Assembly (NCBI GenBank): GCA_028725265.1
Contig: JAQYSN010000189.1
Span: 1-41,098 of the forward strand
Direction of reading: 5' to 3'
Source: Spirochaetales bacterium
GTDB taxonomy: Bacteria; Spirochaetota; Spirochaetia; Treponematales; Treponemataceae
Length of the DNA stretch: 41,098 bases
This document shows, piece after piece, positions 1-9,200 of the stretch (within the stretch, counting starts at the first letter, position 1; each line of letters starts with the position of its first letter). The notes under the pieces were generated by a model, which was given only the letters and a program-made list of their open reading frames with translations, was not told the origin of the DNA and ran no database searches. A program made the translations under genes and the position numbers.

Positions 1-947
1 TCATATTCATTAAAGTCGTCTGCAGTTTGTGTATCAAGGTCCCGACGGTCTATGAGGAAAAAGACTTTTTTGATTTCTGGGTGTGTTATCAGAAGCTTTG
101 CACATTTCCAGCAAGTTAGAGTTTTTCCAGCCCCAGTTGTATGCCAGATATAACCGTTATCATCAGAAGAAAGAGCTTTATCAAGCAGAAGTTCTGTAGC
201 ATAAACCTGATATGGACGCATAATCATCATACAGCGTTCTGTATCATTTAAAACGGTGTATAAATGCAGCATTTTAAAAAGTCTGTCTGGATTCAAAAAA
301 GCCGGAATAAAATCTTTTATATCATTAATTCTTTTATTTTCTTTATCGGTCCAGTAAAAAGCAGAGGAATGAAGGAAGGTACTATCACTATTTGCATAAT
401 ATTTTGTATTGGTACCATTTGTGATAATGAAAATCTGAATATACTTAAAAAGACCTGTATATGCATGGCGGCGATATCGTTCTGTCTGATTAAAGGCATC
501 TTCCAGTGCAATTCCACGTTTCTTTAATTCCAGCTGGATCAAAGGAAGACCATTTATTAAGAGAGTTACATCAAATCTTGTTTCATATTTATTTATAACG
601 GTTATTTGATTTGCAACCTGAACTTTATTATTTGAATAATCATCATAATCCAGGAACTTGATATGAACTTTGCTGCCATCTTCTCGTTCCAGAACATATT
701 TATCTCTAAGCTGTTTGGCAGATTGATAAACTGATTTGTCTTTTAGATAGGTAAGAATGCGGTCGAATTCTGTGTCTGTAAATGGTAAATTATTCAAATC
801 TTCTTTATTTAAGTTGTAAAGATTTGTACGAAAATTATCTTCAAGAATTTCTTTGTCTTCAATTTGTTTATAATATGAGTATCCAAACTGCTGCTGCAAT
901 TCATTAATGAGCCAATTTTCTAATTCTGCTTCGGATTGAAAACTCAA
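1..947 (-). CDS. hsdR: Type I restriction enzyme R subunit (HsdR), N-terminal part, truncated by window edge
   Basis: Read on the minus strand from a TTG at 947..945 with GGAG upstream: MSFQSEAELENWLINELQQQFGYSYYKQ...; RecB-like nuclease region (FDVTLLINGLPLIQLELKKRG) and Walker A IWHTTGAGKTLTCWKCAKLL. Not in the supplied ORF track because it runs off the edge. Confidence 0.93.
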   Translation of the reverse strand, partial: MSFQSEAELENWLINELQQQFGYSYYKQIEDKEILEDNFRTNLYNLNKEDLNNLPFTDTEFDRILTYLKDKSVYQSAKQLRDKYVLEREDGSKVHIKFLDYDDYSNNKVQVANQITVINKYETRFDVTLLINGLPLIQLELKKRGIALEDAFNQTERYRRHAYTGLFKYIQIFIITNGTNTKYYANSDSTFLHSSAFYWTDKENKRINDIKDFIPAFLNPDRLFKMLHLYTVLNDTERCMMIMRPYQVYATELLLDKALSSDDNGYIWHTTGAGKTLTCWKCAKLLITHPEIKKVFFLIDRRDLDTQTADDFNEY

Positions 948-975
948 GATGGAAACTCCTTTTTTCTTTTATTAT

Positions 976-1016
976 ACCACCAAAAGTTCAATTTTACTAG
1001 AAAATCGACTGGTGGT
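976..1016. promoter_or_regulatory. Interrupted dyad between divergent hsdR and hydrolase genes
   Basis: ACCACCA(976-982)...TGGTGGT(1010-1016), with inner AGT/ACT and ATTTT/AAAAT pairings. Confidence 0.45.
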
Positions 1017-1057
1017 TATGACAGTATTGCAAGACAATTTCTATACAAACATACCTC

Positions 1058-2194
1058 TTGTCAGTTTACAGTTTTGCCCTTAGACTCATTAGTATGAGCT
1101 TTACAAAACGCAAAATCGATTACACAAAAAACTACAATGATATGGCACTTTTAGATGAAAGTGATTTCACAAACCAGATGTTTGAAACTGCACATCCTTT
1201 TATGAATCAATTCAAAAAAGATTGCTATGCTGAAATTGGAGTTGCAGATAATTATATAGAAAGAAATCATCCAGATGGTGTTGACAAATTAAATCAGGAT
1301 GATGAAAAAATCAAAATCCATTACGAAACATATTTCTTGCCTAAAGAAACAAGTCGCGGAACAATTTTTATGCTACACGGCTTTACGGGGTTTACCGGAA
1401 AATTCTACGAAGTGATTTACTACTTCCTCAAGCAAAATTATTCTGTAGTTGCCCTTGATTTTAGAGGACATGGCTATTCTTACAGAGAACTTGATGACGG
1501 TCATTTTGCAAAAACTTACATTCACAATTTCGATTCTTTCATTAGCGATACTCTCAAAGTCTATGATGAAGCAATTGCACCGAACAAAAATGATAAGCCG
1601 GTAATTATTTACAGCCACTCGATGGGAGGCGGCGTTGCAGCAAACCTTATCGAACAGCGCCCCGAACTTTTCGACGGAGCAATTCTAAGCTGCCCAATGC
1701 TTGGCATGATTACGGCAGGTCTTCCGAACTGGCTGATTAAAATCATTTGCCGCCTCCAGATTGCAAAAAATGGCGGAACCGACTACATAATCGGAGCGCA
1801 TGACTTTGACTACAAAGGCGAATTCAAAATGAACTGCGGTCCAAGCGTAAGTTTCAACCGATACGCTTATTACAACGAACTTAGAAAAGTCGACAAGCAT
1901 TATTTTTCAAAGTACGCCACCTACAGATTCATTTTCGAAGCCATCAACGGCGGAAAAAAAGCCGCAAAACCAAGGAATGCAGCAAAGGTAACGATGCCAG
2001 TCTTAATGTTCCAGGCTGAAACCGACAAATACGTAAAAGCAAAGGAACAGGAAATTTTTGCAGAAAACGCCTCAAATTGCGAAGTTGTCATGATGAGCGG
2101 AACCGAACACGAGCTTTTCAGCAGTCACAACGAAATTCTACATGCCTATTACTACGAAATTTTTTCGTTTTGTGATAAAATCTTTAAAAATTAA
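1058..2194 (+). CDS. Alpha/beta hydrolase (serine aminopeptidase S33 / lysophospholipase-like)
   Basis: FMLHGFTGF, nucleophile elbow YSHSMGGGVA, late D and H (QAETDKY..., GTEHELF). Start may be TTG 1058 or ATG 1094. Confidence 0.88.
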   Translation: MSVYSFALRLISMSFTKRKIDYTKNYNDMALLDESDFTNQMFETAHPFMNQFKKDCYAEIGVADNYIERNHPDGVDKLNQDDEKIKIHYETYFLPKETSRGTIFMLHGFTGFTGKFYEVIYYFLKQNYSVVALDFRGHGYSYRELDDGHFAKTYIHNFDSFISDTLKVYDEAIAPNKNDKPVIIYSHSMGGGVAANLIEQRPELFDGAILSCPMLGMITAGLPNWLIKIICRLQIAKNGGTDYIIGAHDFDYKGEFKMNCGPSVSFNRYAYYNELRKVDKHYFSKYATYRFIFEAINGGKKAAKPRNAAKVTMPVLMFQAETDKYVKAKEQEIFAENASNCEVVMMSGTEHELFSSHNEILHAYYYEIFSFCDKIFKN

Positions 2195-2212
2195 TTTTGT
2201 AAAGAGGTTCAA

Positions 2213-3019
2213 ATGAATTTCATATATCTTCTTTTAAAACTAGCTTTTCTATTTTGTACAGGAAGCCTTTTAGGTTGGTGTCTTGAAGTTGTATATAGAA
2301 GATGGGCTCATAAAAAATGGATTAATCCCGGTTTTTTGACAGGTCCGTGCCTTCCATTGTACGGATTCAGCCTTGTAACCCTTTATCTTTTGGCACAAAT
2401 CGACCTGTCTTTCATTACGAATCCTAGACTTGAAAAGCTGGTTCTTTTTATCGTGATGTCAATTTGCATCACAATCGTTGAATACATTGCGGGTTTAATT
2501 TTTATCAAAGGAATGAAAATCAAACTGTGGGATTATTCAAAAATGTGGGGAAACATACAAGGCATCATCTGCCCGCTCTTTTCGTTTTTTTGGATGTTGC
2601 TCTCGGCCTTTTACTATTTTTTCATCCATCCGCGAATCCTGAATGATCTGGACTGGTTTGTCCATCATATAGCATTCTCATTTGTCATCGGGTTTTATTA
2701 CGGCGTACTTATGATTGATATCATTCATTCATTCAAAGTTGCAGATAGAATCCGAAAATTTGCAAAAGAAAAACAAGTCGTCATCAAGTTGGAAAACTTC
2801 AAGGCTTCAATCGAAAAGAACAATTTTATCTTGCAGTTCCATACAGAACTTGATGCAATGAAAAACGACCTCGATCAGTATTACGAAAAAGCAAAAATCC
2901 GACTCGCAAAGGAAAAAGCCGAGTTCGAACAAAAAGAAAAAGTAAAGCGTGAAAAAACCGAAAAGAAGATAGCCGCAAAATTGGAAAAAAAGGAACATAA
3001 GATAAAACCGCTAAAATAG
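2213..3019 (+). CDS. Putative ABC-transporter type IV / CmpB-like membrane protein with charged coiled C-tail
   Basis: GSLLGWCLEVVYRRWAHKKWINPGFLTGPCLPLYGFS is typical of the CmpB family; Lys/Glu-rich C-terminus. Confidence 0.8.
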   Translation: MNFIYLLLKLAFLFCTGSLLGWCLEVVYRRWAHKKWINPGFLTGPCLPLYGFSLVTLYLLAQIDLSFITNPRLEKLVLFIVMSICITIVEYIAGLIFIKGMKIKLWDYSKMWGNIQGIICPLFSFFWMLLSAFYYFFIHPRILNDLDWFVHHIAFSFVIGFYYGVLMIDIIHSFKVADRIRKFAKEKQVVIKLENFKASIEKNNFILQFHTELDAMKNDLDQYYEKAKIRLAKEKAEFEQKEKVKREKTEKKIAAKLEKKEHKIKPLK

Positions 3020-3142
3020 TGCGGCTTTATCTTACCTAAAGTTTGCGTTGCAAACTTTAGGTTAAACTGCTGTTCCTCATTACATTACGGAACAGCGTAA
3101 AAAGTCAATCGATTGTTGAAACAATCTTCTTGACTTTTTTTT
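2999..3142 (+). terminator. Four consecutive hairpins, the last with a T run
   Basis: H1 2999-3033 (AAGATAAAACCGC/GCGGCTTTATCTT, loop holds the stop codon); H2 3034-3062 (12-bp perfect); H3 3069-3096 (GCTGTTCC/GGAACAGC); H4 3099-3139 (AAAAAGTCAA..GATTGT TGAA ACAATC..TTGACTTTTT) then T-rich. Confidence 0.75.
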
Positions 3143-3157
3143 ATAGGAACATAAAAA

Positions 3158-3835
3158 ATGAAATTCGGAATAATTGGTGCAATGGATGTTGAAATTCAAC
3201 TTCTACTTGCAAGAATGACAGATATAAAAAAAACTGAATATGCAAGTCTTTGTTTTTACGAAGGTATTTTGGAAGGAAAATCTGTAGTCGTCATAAAATC
3301 AGGAATAGGCAAAGTAAACGCCGCCTTGTGTGCACAGATATTAATCGTTAAATTCGATGCAACCCACATCATCAATACAGGAATAGCAGGTTCAATGGAC
3401 AAAAAACTTCGCATTTTAGACACAGTCGTTTCAACAGAATGTGTTTACCACGATGCCGACACAACTTTTTTTGGAGATCCATCTTGCACAATTCCAGACA
3501 TGCCAACCTTTTTCAAGGCTGATGAAAAACTAGTTGAAAAAGCCCTCTCTTCCCCTTCCGATAAATTCAAAATTTACAGCGGCCGAATTGCAAGCGGAGA
3601 CCAATTTATCTGTACGAAGGAAGGAAAAGAAAAAATAAAATCGGATTGTAATCCAATGTGCGTCGAAATGGAAGGCTGTGCCGTAGCGCATACCTGCTTC
3701 GTAAATAACGTACCATTCGTCATAATCCGAAGCATCTCAGACAATGCAGATGAGAACGTAACCACCGATTACAGTTTTAACAGGGAAGCTGCCGCTGAAA
3801 TCAGTGCAAACATAGTCTGCAATATACTGAAATAA
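3158..3835 (+). CDS. mtnN: 5'-methylthioadenosine/S-adenosylhomocysteine nucleosidase
   Basis: MKFGIIGAMDVEIQLL, SGIGKVNAALC, NTGIAGSMD, CVEMEGCAVAH, RSISDNAD. Confidence 0.95.
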   Translation: MKFGIIGAMDVEIQLLLARMTDIKKTEYASLCFYEGILEGKSVVVIKSGIGKVNAALCAQILIVKFDATHIINTGIAGSMDKKLRILDTVVSTECVYHDADTTFFGDPSCTIPDMPTFFKADEKLVEKALSSPSDKFKIYSGRIASGDQFICTKEGKEKIKSDCNPMCVEMEGCAVAHTCFVNNVPFVIIRSISDNADENVTTDYSFNREAAAEISANIVCNILK

Positions 3836-3836
3836 G

Positions 3837-3854
3837 CCCCCCCCAAAAAAAAAA
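3837..3854. repeat. C8A10 homopolymer tract upstream of surface lipoprotein operon
   Basis: C at 3837-3844 directly followed by A at 3845-3854. Confidence 0.9.
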
Positions 3855-3887
3855 GATAAAAATTTACAATTCTCGAGCATTTTAAAG

Positions 3888-3916
3888 TTGACAGCCGAAA
3901 CAACTAGACTTAGCAT
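3888..3916 (+). promoter_or_regulatory. Sigma70-like promoter TTGACA-N17-TAGCAT
   Basis: -35 TTGACA 3888-3893, -10 TAGCAT 3911-3916. Overlaps the ORF-track start (TTG 3888), arguing that the CDS starts at ATG 3924. Confidence 0.55.
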
Positions 3917-3923
3917 TTTCGGT

Positions 3924-5582
3924 ATGAAGCATCACTATAAATTAAAGATATTAATTAATATCTTCCTCGTGGTCCTCCTTCCATTTGTGTTTCTTACTTG
4001 TTCTCCCATGATTGAAGATTTCAATAGTCTCGTTAAGGAAAATGGCTCGGATAACATTCAATTCACAGTTGAATATTATGCCGATGGAGTAGATACGGAT
4101 GAAGTTGATTATTCGACACCTATTAAGGCTTCTCATCTAGAAATTGGCTCTATAGACAGTTTCTCTTCACCGCAAGATTTTTCGGGCTTCACTTATCAAT
4201 CGAAGTCCATCGTTCAAGATTCAAACGGAAACTACATTCTCAAACTCATCTATCGCCGTAAGAATATAACTTTGAGCTTTGATATCTCGGAAAGCCCTAA
4301 CGGCGCTCAATACAGAGACGGTTCGACAATTTATAGCATCACGAGAAAGTTTGGTGCATCTACCGAAAATTCCATTCCAACGCAAGATGATATGACATTC
4401 ACCGATCCAGATTCTTACTTCCTTGCCGGATGGGAAAATTCGCTCGGGGAAACCTGTTCAATTGAACAATTTTTTGAACAAACTTTTCCTGCTGCCAACG
4501 CCACCTATTTTGCAAAATGGGTTTTGACAAGTAACGGTGCAAATTACAACGTCCAATATTGGTTTGAAAAGTGGGATTTGGGAAACGGAAAGCATTACCT
4601 GGAAACAAATTCTGTAGATGAGGAAAATTTCAACAGAAGCCAATACGCTCAAGGCGAAAATGCGACAGAGCCTTCTCAAAAAATGGCTGAAATCGGCTCA
4701 GAGATAACAGTTTCAATACCTGAATATGTTGGATTTACCGCAATTGATCCGGAGTCGCTTGTAATTTCTGATGATTCAGACGCAAACATCATCAAAGTTT
4801 ACTACTATAGAAAAGAAATCACTTTGACATATAAATCTGATAGCGATGATGCTGTAACGAACGGCGCTCAAAATGGTGAATACGGAGTGTTCACCGAAGC
4901 AAACGGAGGCGGAACTAGTAAAACAGTAACAGGCTACTACGGAGATACGATTGCGCTTAAATATACGACTTCTGATGTAGAAAAGAGTACGTTCCGCAAA
5001 ACCTGGGAATGTACAAGTTGGTCGCCTGCACCTGCAAACGAAACCTTCCCAGCTGTCAACGAGGTTTATACAGCTCAGTGGAATCAAACTCATGCACTTT
5101 ATACAGTCAAGTACTATTTTGAAGACACGACATCAGGAACTTCAATATGGGTTGAAGACGAGGAAACCTATAGCGAAAAGGGACTTGTCGGACAAATGAC
5201 GACCGTTTCCGCTGCGGCTCAGGATAGTGTCGAAGGCTATTATGCACCGACTGTAACCAATGTCACAATTGTAGCAGAGGCAACAAGCGTTGTAAGAGTT
5301 GAATACAAGTCGAAGGCATCAACTTCGTCAGGCATGATAAATCCTGGAACAACTGATATCACGCTTACGGTAGAGGTAACGGGCACGACAATTACGGCAA
5401 GTTGCACACGTTCAGGAACTAACATCACCTCGTGCACCTGGTACTTGAATGGAGTAGCACAAAGCGGAACATCAAGTTCATTCACAAAAAATGATGTTTC
5501 TGCCGGAACTTACACACTTTTTGTTGTTGCAAAGGACGGATACGCAGAATACACAGCGTCCGCAACTGTAACAGTTCAATAA
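3924..5582 (+). CDS. Surface lipoprotein with InlB B-repeat (Listeria/Bacteroides repeat)-like modules
   Basis: MKHHYKLKILINIFLVVLLPFVFLTCSP lipobox; repeated '..YFLAGW..FPAANATYFAKW', '..FPAVNEVYTAQW', 'YTVKYYFED' patterns; C-terminal Ig-like segment. Confidence 0.85.
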   Translation: MKHHYKLKILINIFLVVLLPFVFLTCSPMIEDFNSLVKENGSDNIQFTVEYYADGVDTDEVDYSTPIKASHLEIGSIDSFSSPQDFSGFTYQSKSIVQDSNGNYILKLIYRRKNITLSFDISESPNGAQYRDGSTIYSITRKFGASTENSIPTQDDMTFTDPDSYFLAGWENSLGETCSIEQFFEQTFPAANATYFAKWVLTSNGANYNVQYWFEKWDLGNGKHYLETNSVDEENFNRSQYAQGENATEPSQKMAEIGSEITVSIPEYVGFTAIDPESLVISDDSDANIIKVYYYRKEITLTYKSDSDDAVTNGAQNGEYGVFTEANGGGTSKTVTGYYGDTIALKYTTSDVEKSTFRKTWECTSWSPAPANETFPAVNEVYTAQWNQTHALYTVKYYFEDTTSGTSIWVEDEETYSEKGLVGQMTTVSAAAQDSVEGYYAPTVTNVTIVAEATSVVRVEYKSKASTSSGMINPGTTDITLTVEVTGTTITASCTRSGTNITSCTWYLNGVAQSGTSSSFTKNDVSAGTYTLFVVAKDGYAEYTASATVTVQ

Positions 5583-5596
5583 TCAGGAGGTAAAGA

Positions 5597-6280
5597 ATGA
5601 AAGCTATTCGTAAAAATTTGCTGGTTATTGGAATCATTTCAGTTTTGATAAGCCTTCCGCTGACGGCCGCTTCTAAAAACCAACAACAAGGGCAGGAAGA
5701 ACAGCAGAATGAATATAATCAGCAGGACCAATCTATAGAACGAAACGAACTGAATCTTTCTCACCGGGTCGGAGGCTATCTTTCCTACGAGCCTGTTCTG
5801 GGAGCATTACATCAATTTGTAGCATGTAGTTTGGGAGGAGGCGTCGCATATGAACTGGGCATTCCGCTTCTTCAGATTTTCGAAATCGGACCTGTCGTGC
5901 ATTTAACCGTAAATGACAATATCGTAACGGATGAAAGGCTAGCTTCCATGCTAAACCTGAAATTCGATATTGGCTGTTTTTTTAGAATTGAATTCGGTAA
6001 AACCGGTTTTGCACTCAGTCCCGAATTAGATTACGGTATTTTGGTTTATTTTCCAAAAGTTAGCGAAGGTTATACCAATTCAACAGGGATTTCCTCTGCT
6101 TACGTTGATCAACTCATTCAAATTGGACTTGGTCTAAGATATTCACATGAAAAGATTCTGAACGGCAACCTTGAGTTTGACCTGACTCCGACCTATTCAC
6201 TTAGCCCTGAAAAACACGACTTGATTCACTATCTTGGCTTTAGATTAGGCGCATTATATAAAATTGGAGGTACAAAATGA
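5597..6280 (+). CDS. Predicted outer-membrane beta-barrel protein
   Basis: GGAGG before ATG; signal peptide ISVLISLPLTAAS; glycine/aromatic alternating strands. Stop overlaps next start (ATGA). Confidence 0.7.
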   Translation: MKAIRKNLLVIGIISVLISLPLTAASKNQQQGQEEQQNEYNQQDQSIERNELNLSHRVGGYLSYEPVLGALHQFVACSLGGGVAYELGIPLLQIFEIGPVVHLTVNDNIVTDERLASMLNLKFDIGCFFRIEFGKTGFALSPELDYGILVYFPKVSEGYTNSTGISSAYVDQLIQIGLGLRYSHEKILNGNLEFDLTPTYSLSPEKHDLIHYLGFRLGALYKIGGTK

Positions 6281-9200
6281 GAAGTAAATCCCTGAAGATT
6301 TCATCATTTTTATCATTGATATTTTTAGTTTCTTTTATCCTTTTTTCTTGTGCTCCACTTATCAATTTTAACAAAACCGCTGACTTTACGCTTTCAATAA
6401 TACAGCCAAGATCAGCAATTTCATCTTCTTTTGATTTTGCATCCGGCGATTATACATTCTCGCTAACGGCAACAAATTCTGCAGGAACGGTTTCCACGAT
6501 TTTTGAAAACCAGCCTTATTCCAAACTATCCGAAAGTTTTTCGATTCAAGCAGGAGTCTATACTTTCACCTTAAAAGCCTATCTGTTTGAAACCGAAGCA
6601 TTCTCTGGCTCTTTAAACCTCAATTTGCAAGGTAGTACAAACCGTCTTGATTTTGTCATGAAAGTTAGCGAAGGTTTTACTTCAACGGCAAGCATTACAT
6701 TGCAACTTCCTTCTGAAGGTGTAAGCGAGGTAAAAGCTGGAATCGCATCAATTCCTTTTGCAAACATCGATGAATGTGACATAAGTAGCGCAATCGAATT
6801 GGTAATTGATAATTCTACAAATCCTGCGACTGTAACCTACACCGAAACCTCTCTATACACAGGAAAGACTCAGTTTGCAATTTTTTATCTCTATGATTTT
6901 AACGGAGCTTTGATTGCTACAATTCCTGAAAGCATAATCATCATGCCAGGAAGAACTTCTTCTTCAACTATTTCAAATGCCTCCTACAATCTTTATTCAA
7001 AAGTTGACTATCACCTTGAAATTGAGGGAACTCCACGTACAGTTCATTATGCTGTTGATGATGAATTTGATCCTGCAGGAATAACGGTTTACTGTAAGGG
7101 AAGTAACGGCACATCTTTTGAAGTGCCGCAAGGACTTTACACGACAAATTTTAATTCGCTTGTCGGATGCGACAAAACCGTGACTTTTGAGTGGCGTGGT
7201 TTTACAGGCGACATGCCAACAAAAATCCATCGTGCAAGTTACAGATTTACAGAAGAACCTCGACTTTCGGAACATACGTCTTGGGCTTTCCCGGGAACTG
7301 TCGAAGTGCCAGCAGTTTTCTATGAATTTGGCGACTATCCGCAGTCAAGAAAGGCAGATGAAGTAGATATTCCTGCTGACAGAAGCCGTGCTCCTTGGTG
7401 TGGTTGGATGATTGGTGAGGACGGAAACTACTATGAAGAGTTAAACGGAAATTTCTTCAAGGTTGAACCGATTATCTGGCGATGCTTGAACACAAAAGTT
7501 GGTAGTGATGAAAATTATAAAACTATAAACAAAGCGTTCCTTGTTGCAGAGCACTGTCTTGAAGCAGGCATAAATTGGTTTGAATACAAAGACACATCTC
7601 CTGATCGACGTGTTGATGGTAATAAAGTTTATTCGACAAACTATGAATTCAGTACGATACGTGCATATTTAAATGGCTTGAATGGTGCAAATTATGATTC
7701 GCGAGATTATACTGGTTGTGGTTTTTTACAGAAGGCATTTACCAATGATGCTCGCGGTCTTATCTATAAAACTCCAGTAAAAAATGATTGGGATTCTAAT
7801 AGTTCAAATTCTGGTGATATTGAAAATAGAACTAATGAATCATATTGTGGAAATAATACTAATGATAAAATTTTCCTTTTAAGTGCAGGGGAAATAACAA
7901 ACCCAGATTATGGTTTTAACAAAAAAGGAAATAGTGACGATGAAGCTCGCTATCGTTATAGAACAGATTACACTGATGGTAGAGCTTATGCAGATGATGG
8001 TATGACACATTATTGGCTTCGTTCACAGTTTTATGGGAGTTCATGGGGCATAACATATAAAGGTGATAATGTCCGCTATTCAAAAAAAGGTAATATTGAT
8101 AATTTTGATGGTGTAACACAAACAAACAAAGGTATCGTTCCTGCCTGCTGGGTAAGTCTTAACGGCTATGTAGACACGCTCAAAGTTAGCGGAACTCTTA
8201 ACAAGCAATATTATGCTGCAGGCGAAGAATTTGATCCAACTGGACTTACGGTTACAATCTACAATCAGTATGGTGTAGGGCGCACACTTAATCCTGAGGA
8301 ATACACAACGAATTTTGATGAATTAACAGGAGCAAATCAGACGCTCGTAATCAGTGCGGAAGGTTTGGAAGATGAAGCAGAGCAGCTTATCCACAAGGCA
8401 ACCTATCAATTCACGGAAATTCCTGTGGAAATTTCGGGCGAGGAAACTTATGCACACACGACGGACGGCGACAAAGAGCCTACTTCAAGCGGAACTTTCT
8501 ACAAATTCGGTGACTATCCGCAGAAAGCAAAATCAAAAGAAGTACAAATTTCAAGCGGCAGGGCTCCATGGTGCAACTTCTTCATCGGAAGTGATGGTAA
8601 CTACTACGAACTTAATGGTTCAACCTATTATCAGGTAGAACCAATCGTATGGCGCGCCCTTACTGTTCAGGGCAATAAGGCACTTTTGTTCAGTGAATAC
8701 TGCCTTGATTCAGGCATTCAGTTCTATTGGAATGACAGCGTTTCATCGAATGCACCTTATGTAAGGCGATATTCTGGAAATGAAACAAAAACCTATTCGG
8801 CACTTGATATCATAGGTGCAGAACAGGACAGATACGATAGCAGCTACCACGATTTTTATGCCTACGGAAAAGGTGCAATGCTCTATCCTAACTCATATAA
8901 TCACAGTACAATCCGAGCCTACCTCAACGGAATTGACGCTTCTGGCTATCACAAAGGCGAAGGCGATACATCTGGATTTAACTTTACAGGAAAAGGATTT
9001 TTGCAAAAGGCATTCACTTCAGACGCGCGAAAACTAATCTACAAAGATACAGTTAAAAACGACATCACAAGTGGTCTTATTCCGCTTGGAAGTGAATGGG
9101 CGACGACAAAGCAGATAACTCGATTCAGTCCAAACACGCAGGATAAAATCTTCCTTTTGAGTTTGGAAGAAATTACGAACAATGATTATGGTTTTACAGG

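Noticed and set aside
264-527. 87-aa plus-strand ORF and 66-aa minus-strand ORF near the left edge
   Set aside because: Both lie within the HsdR coding region and are in other frames.
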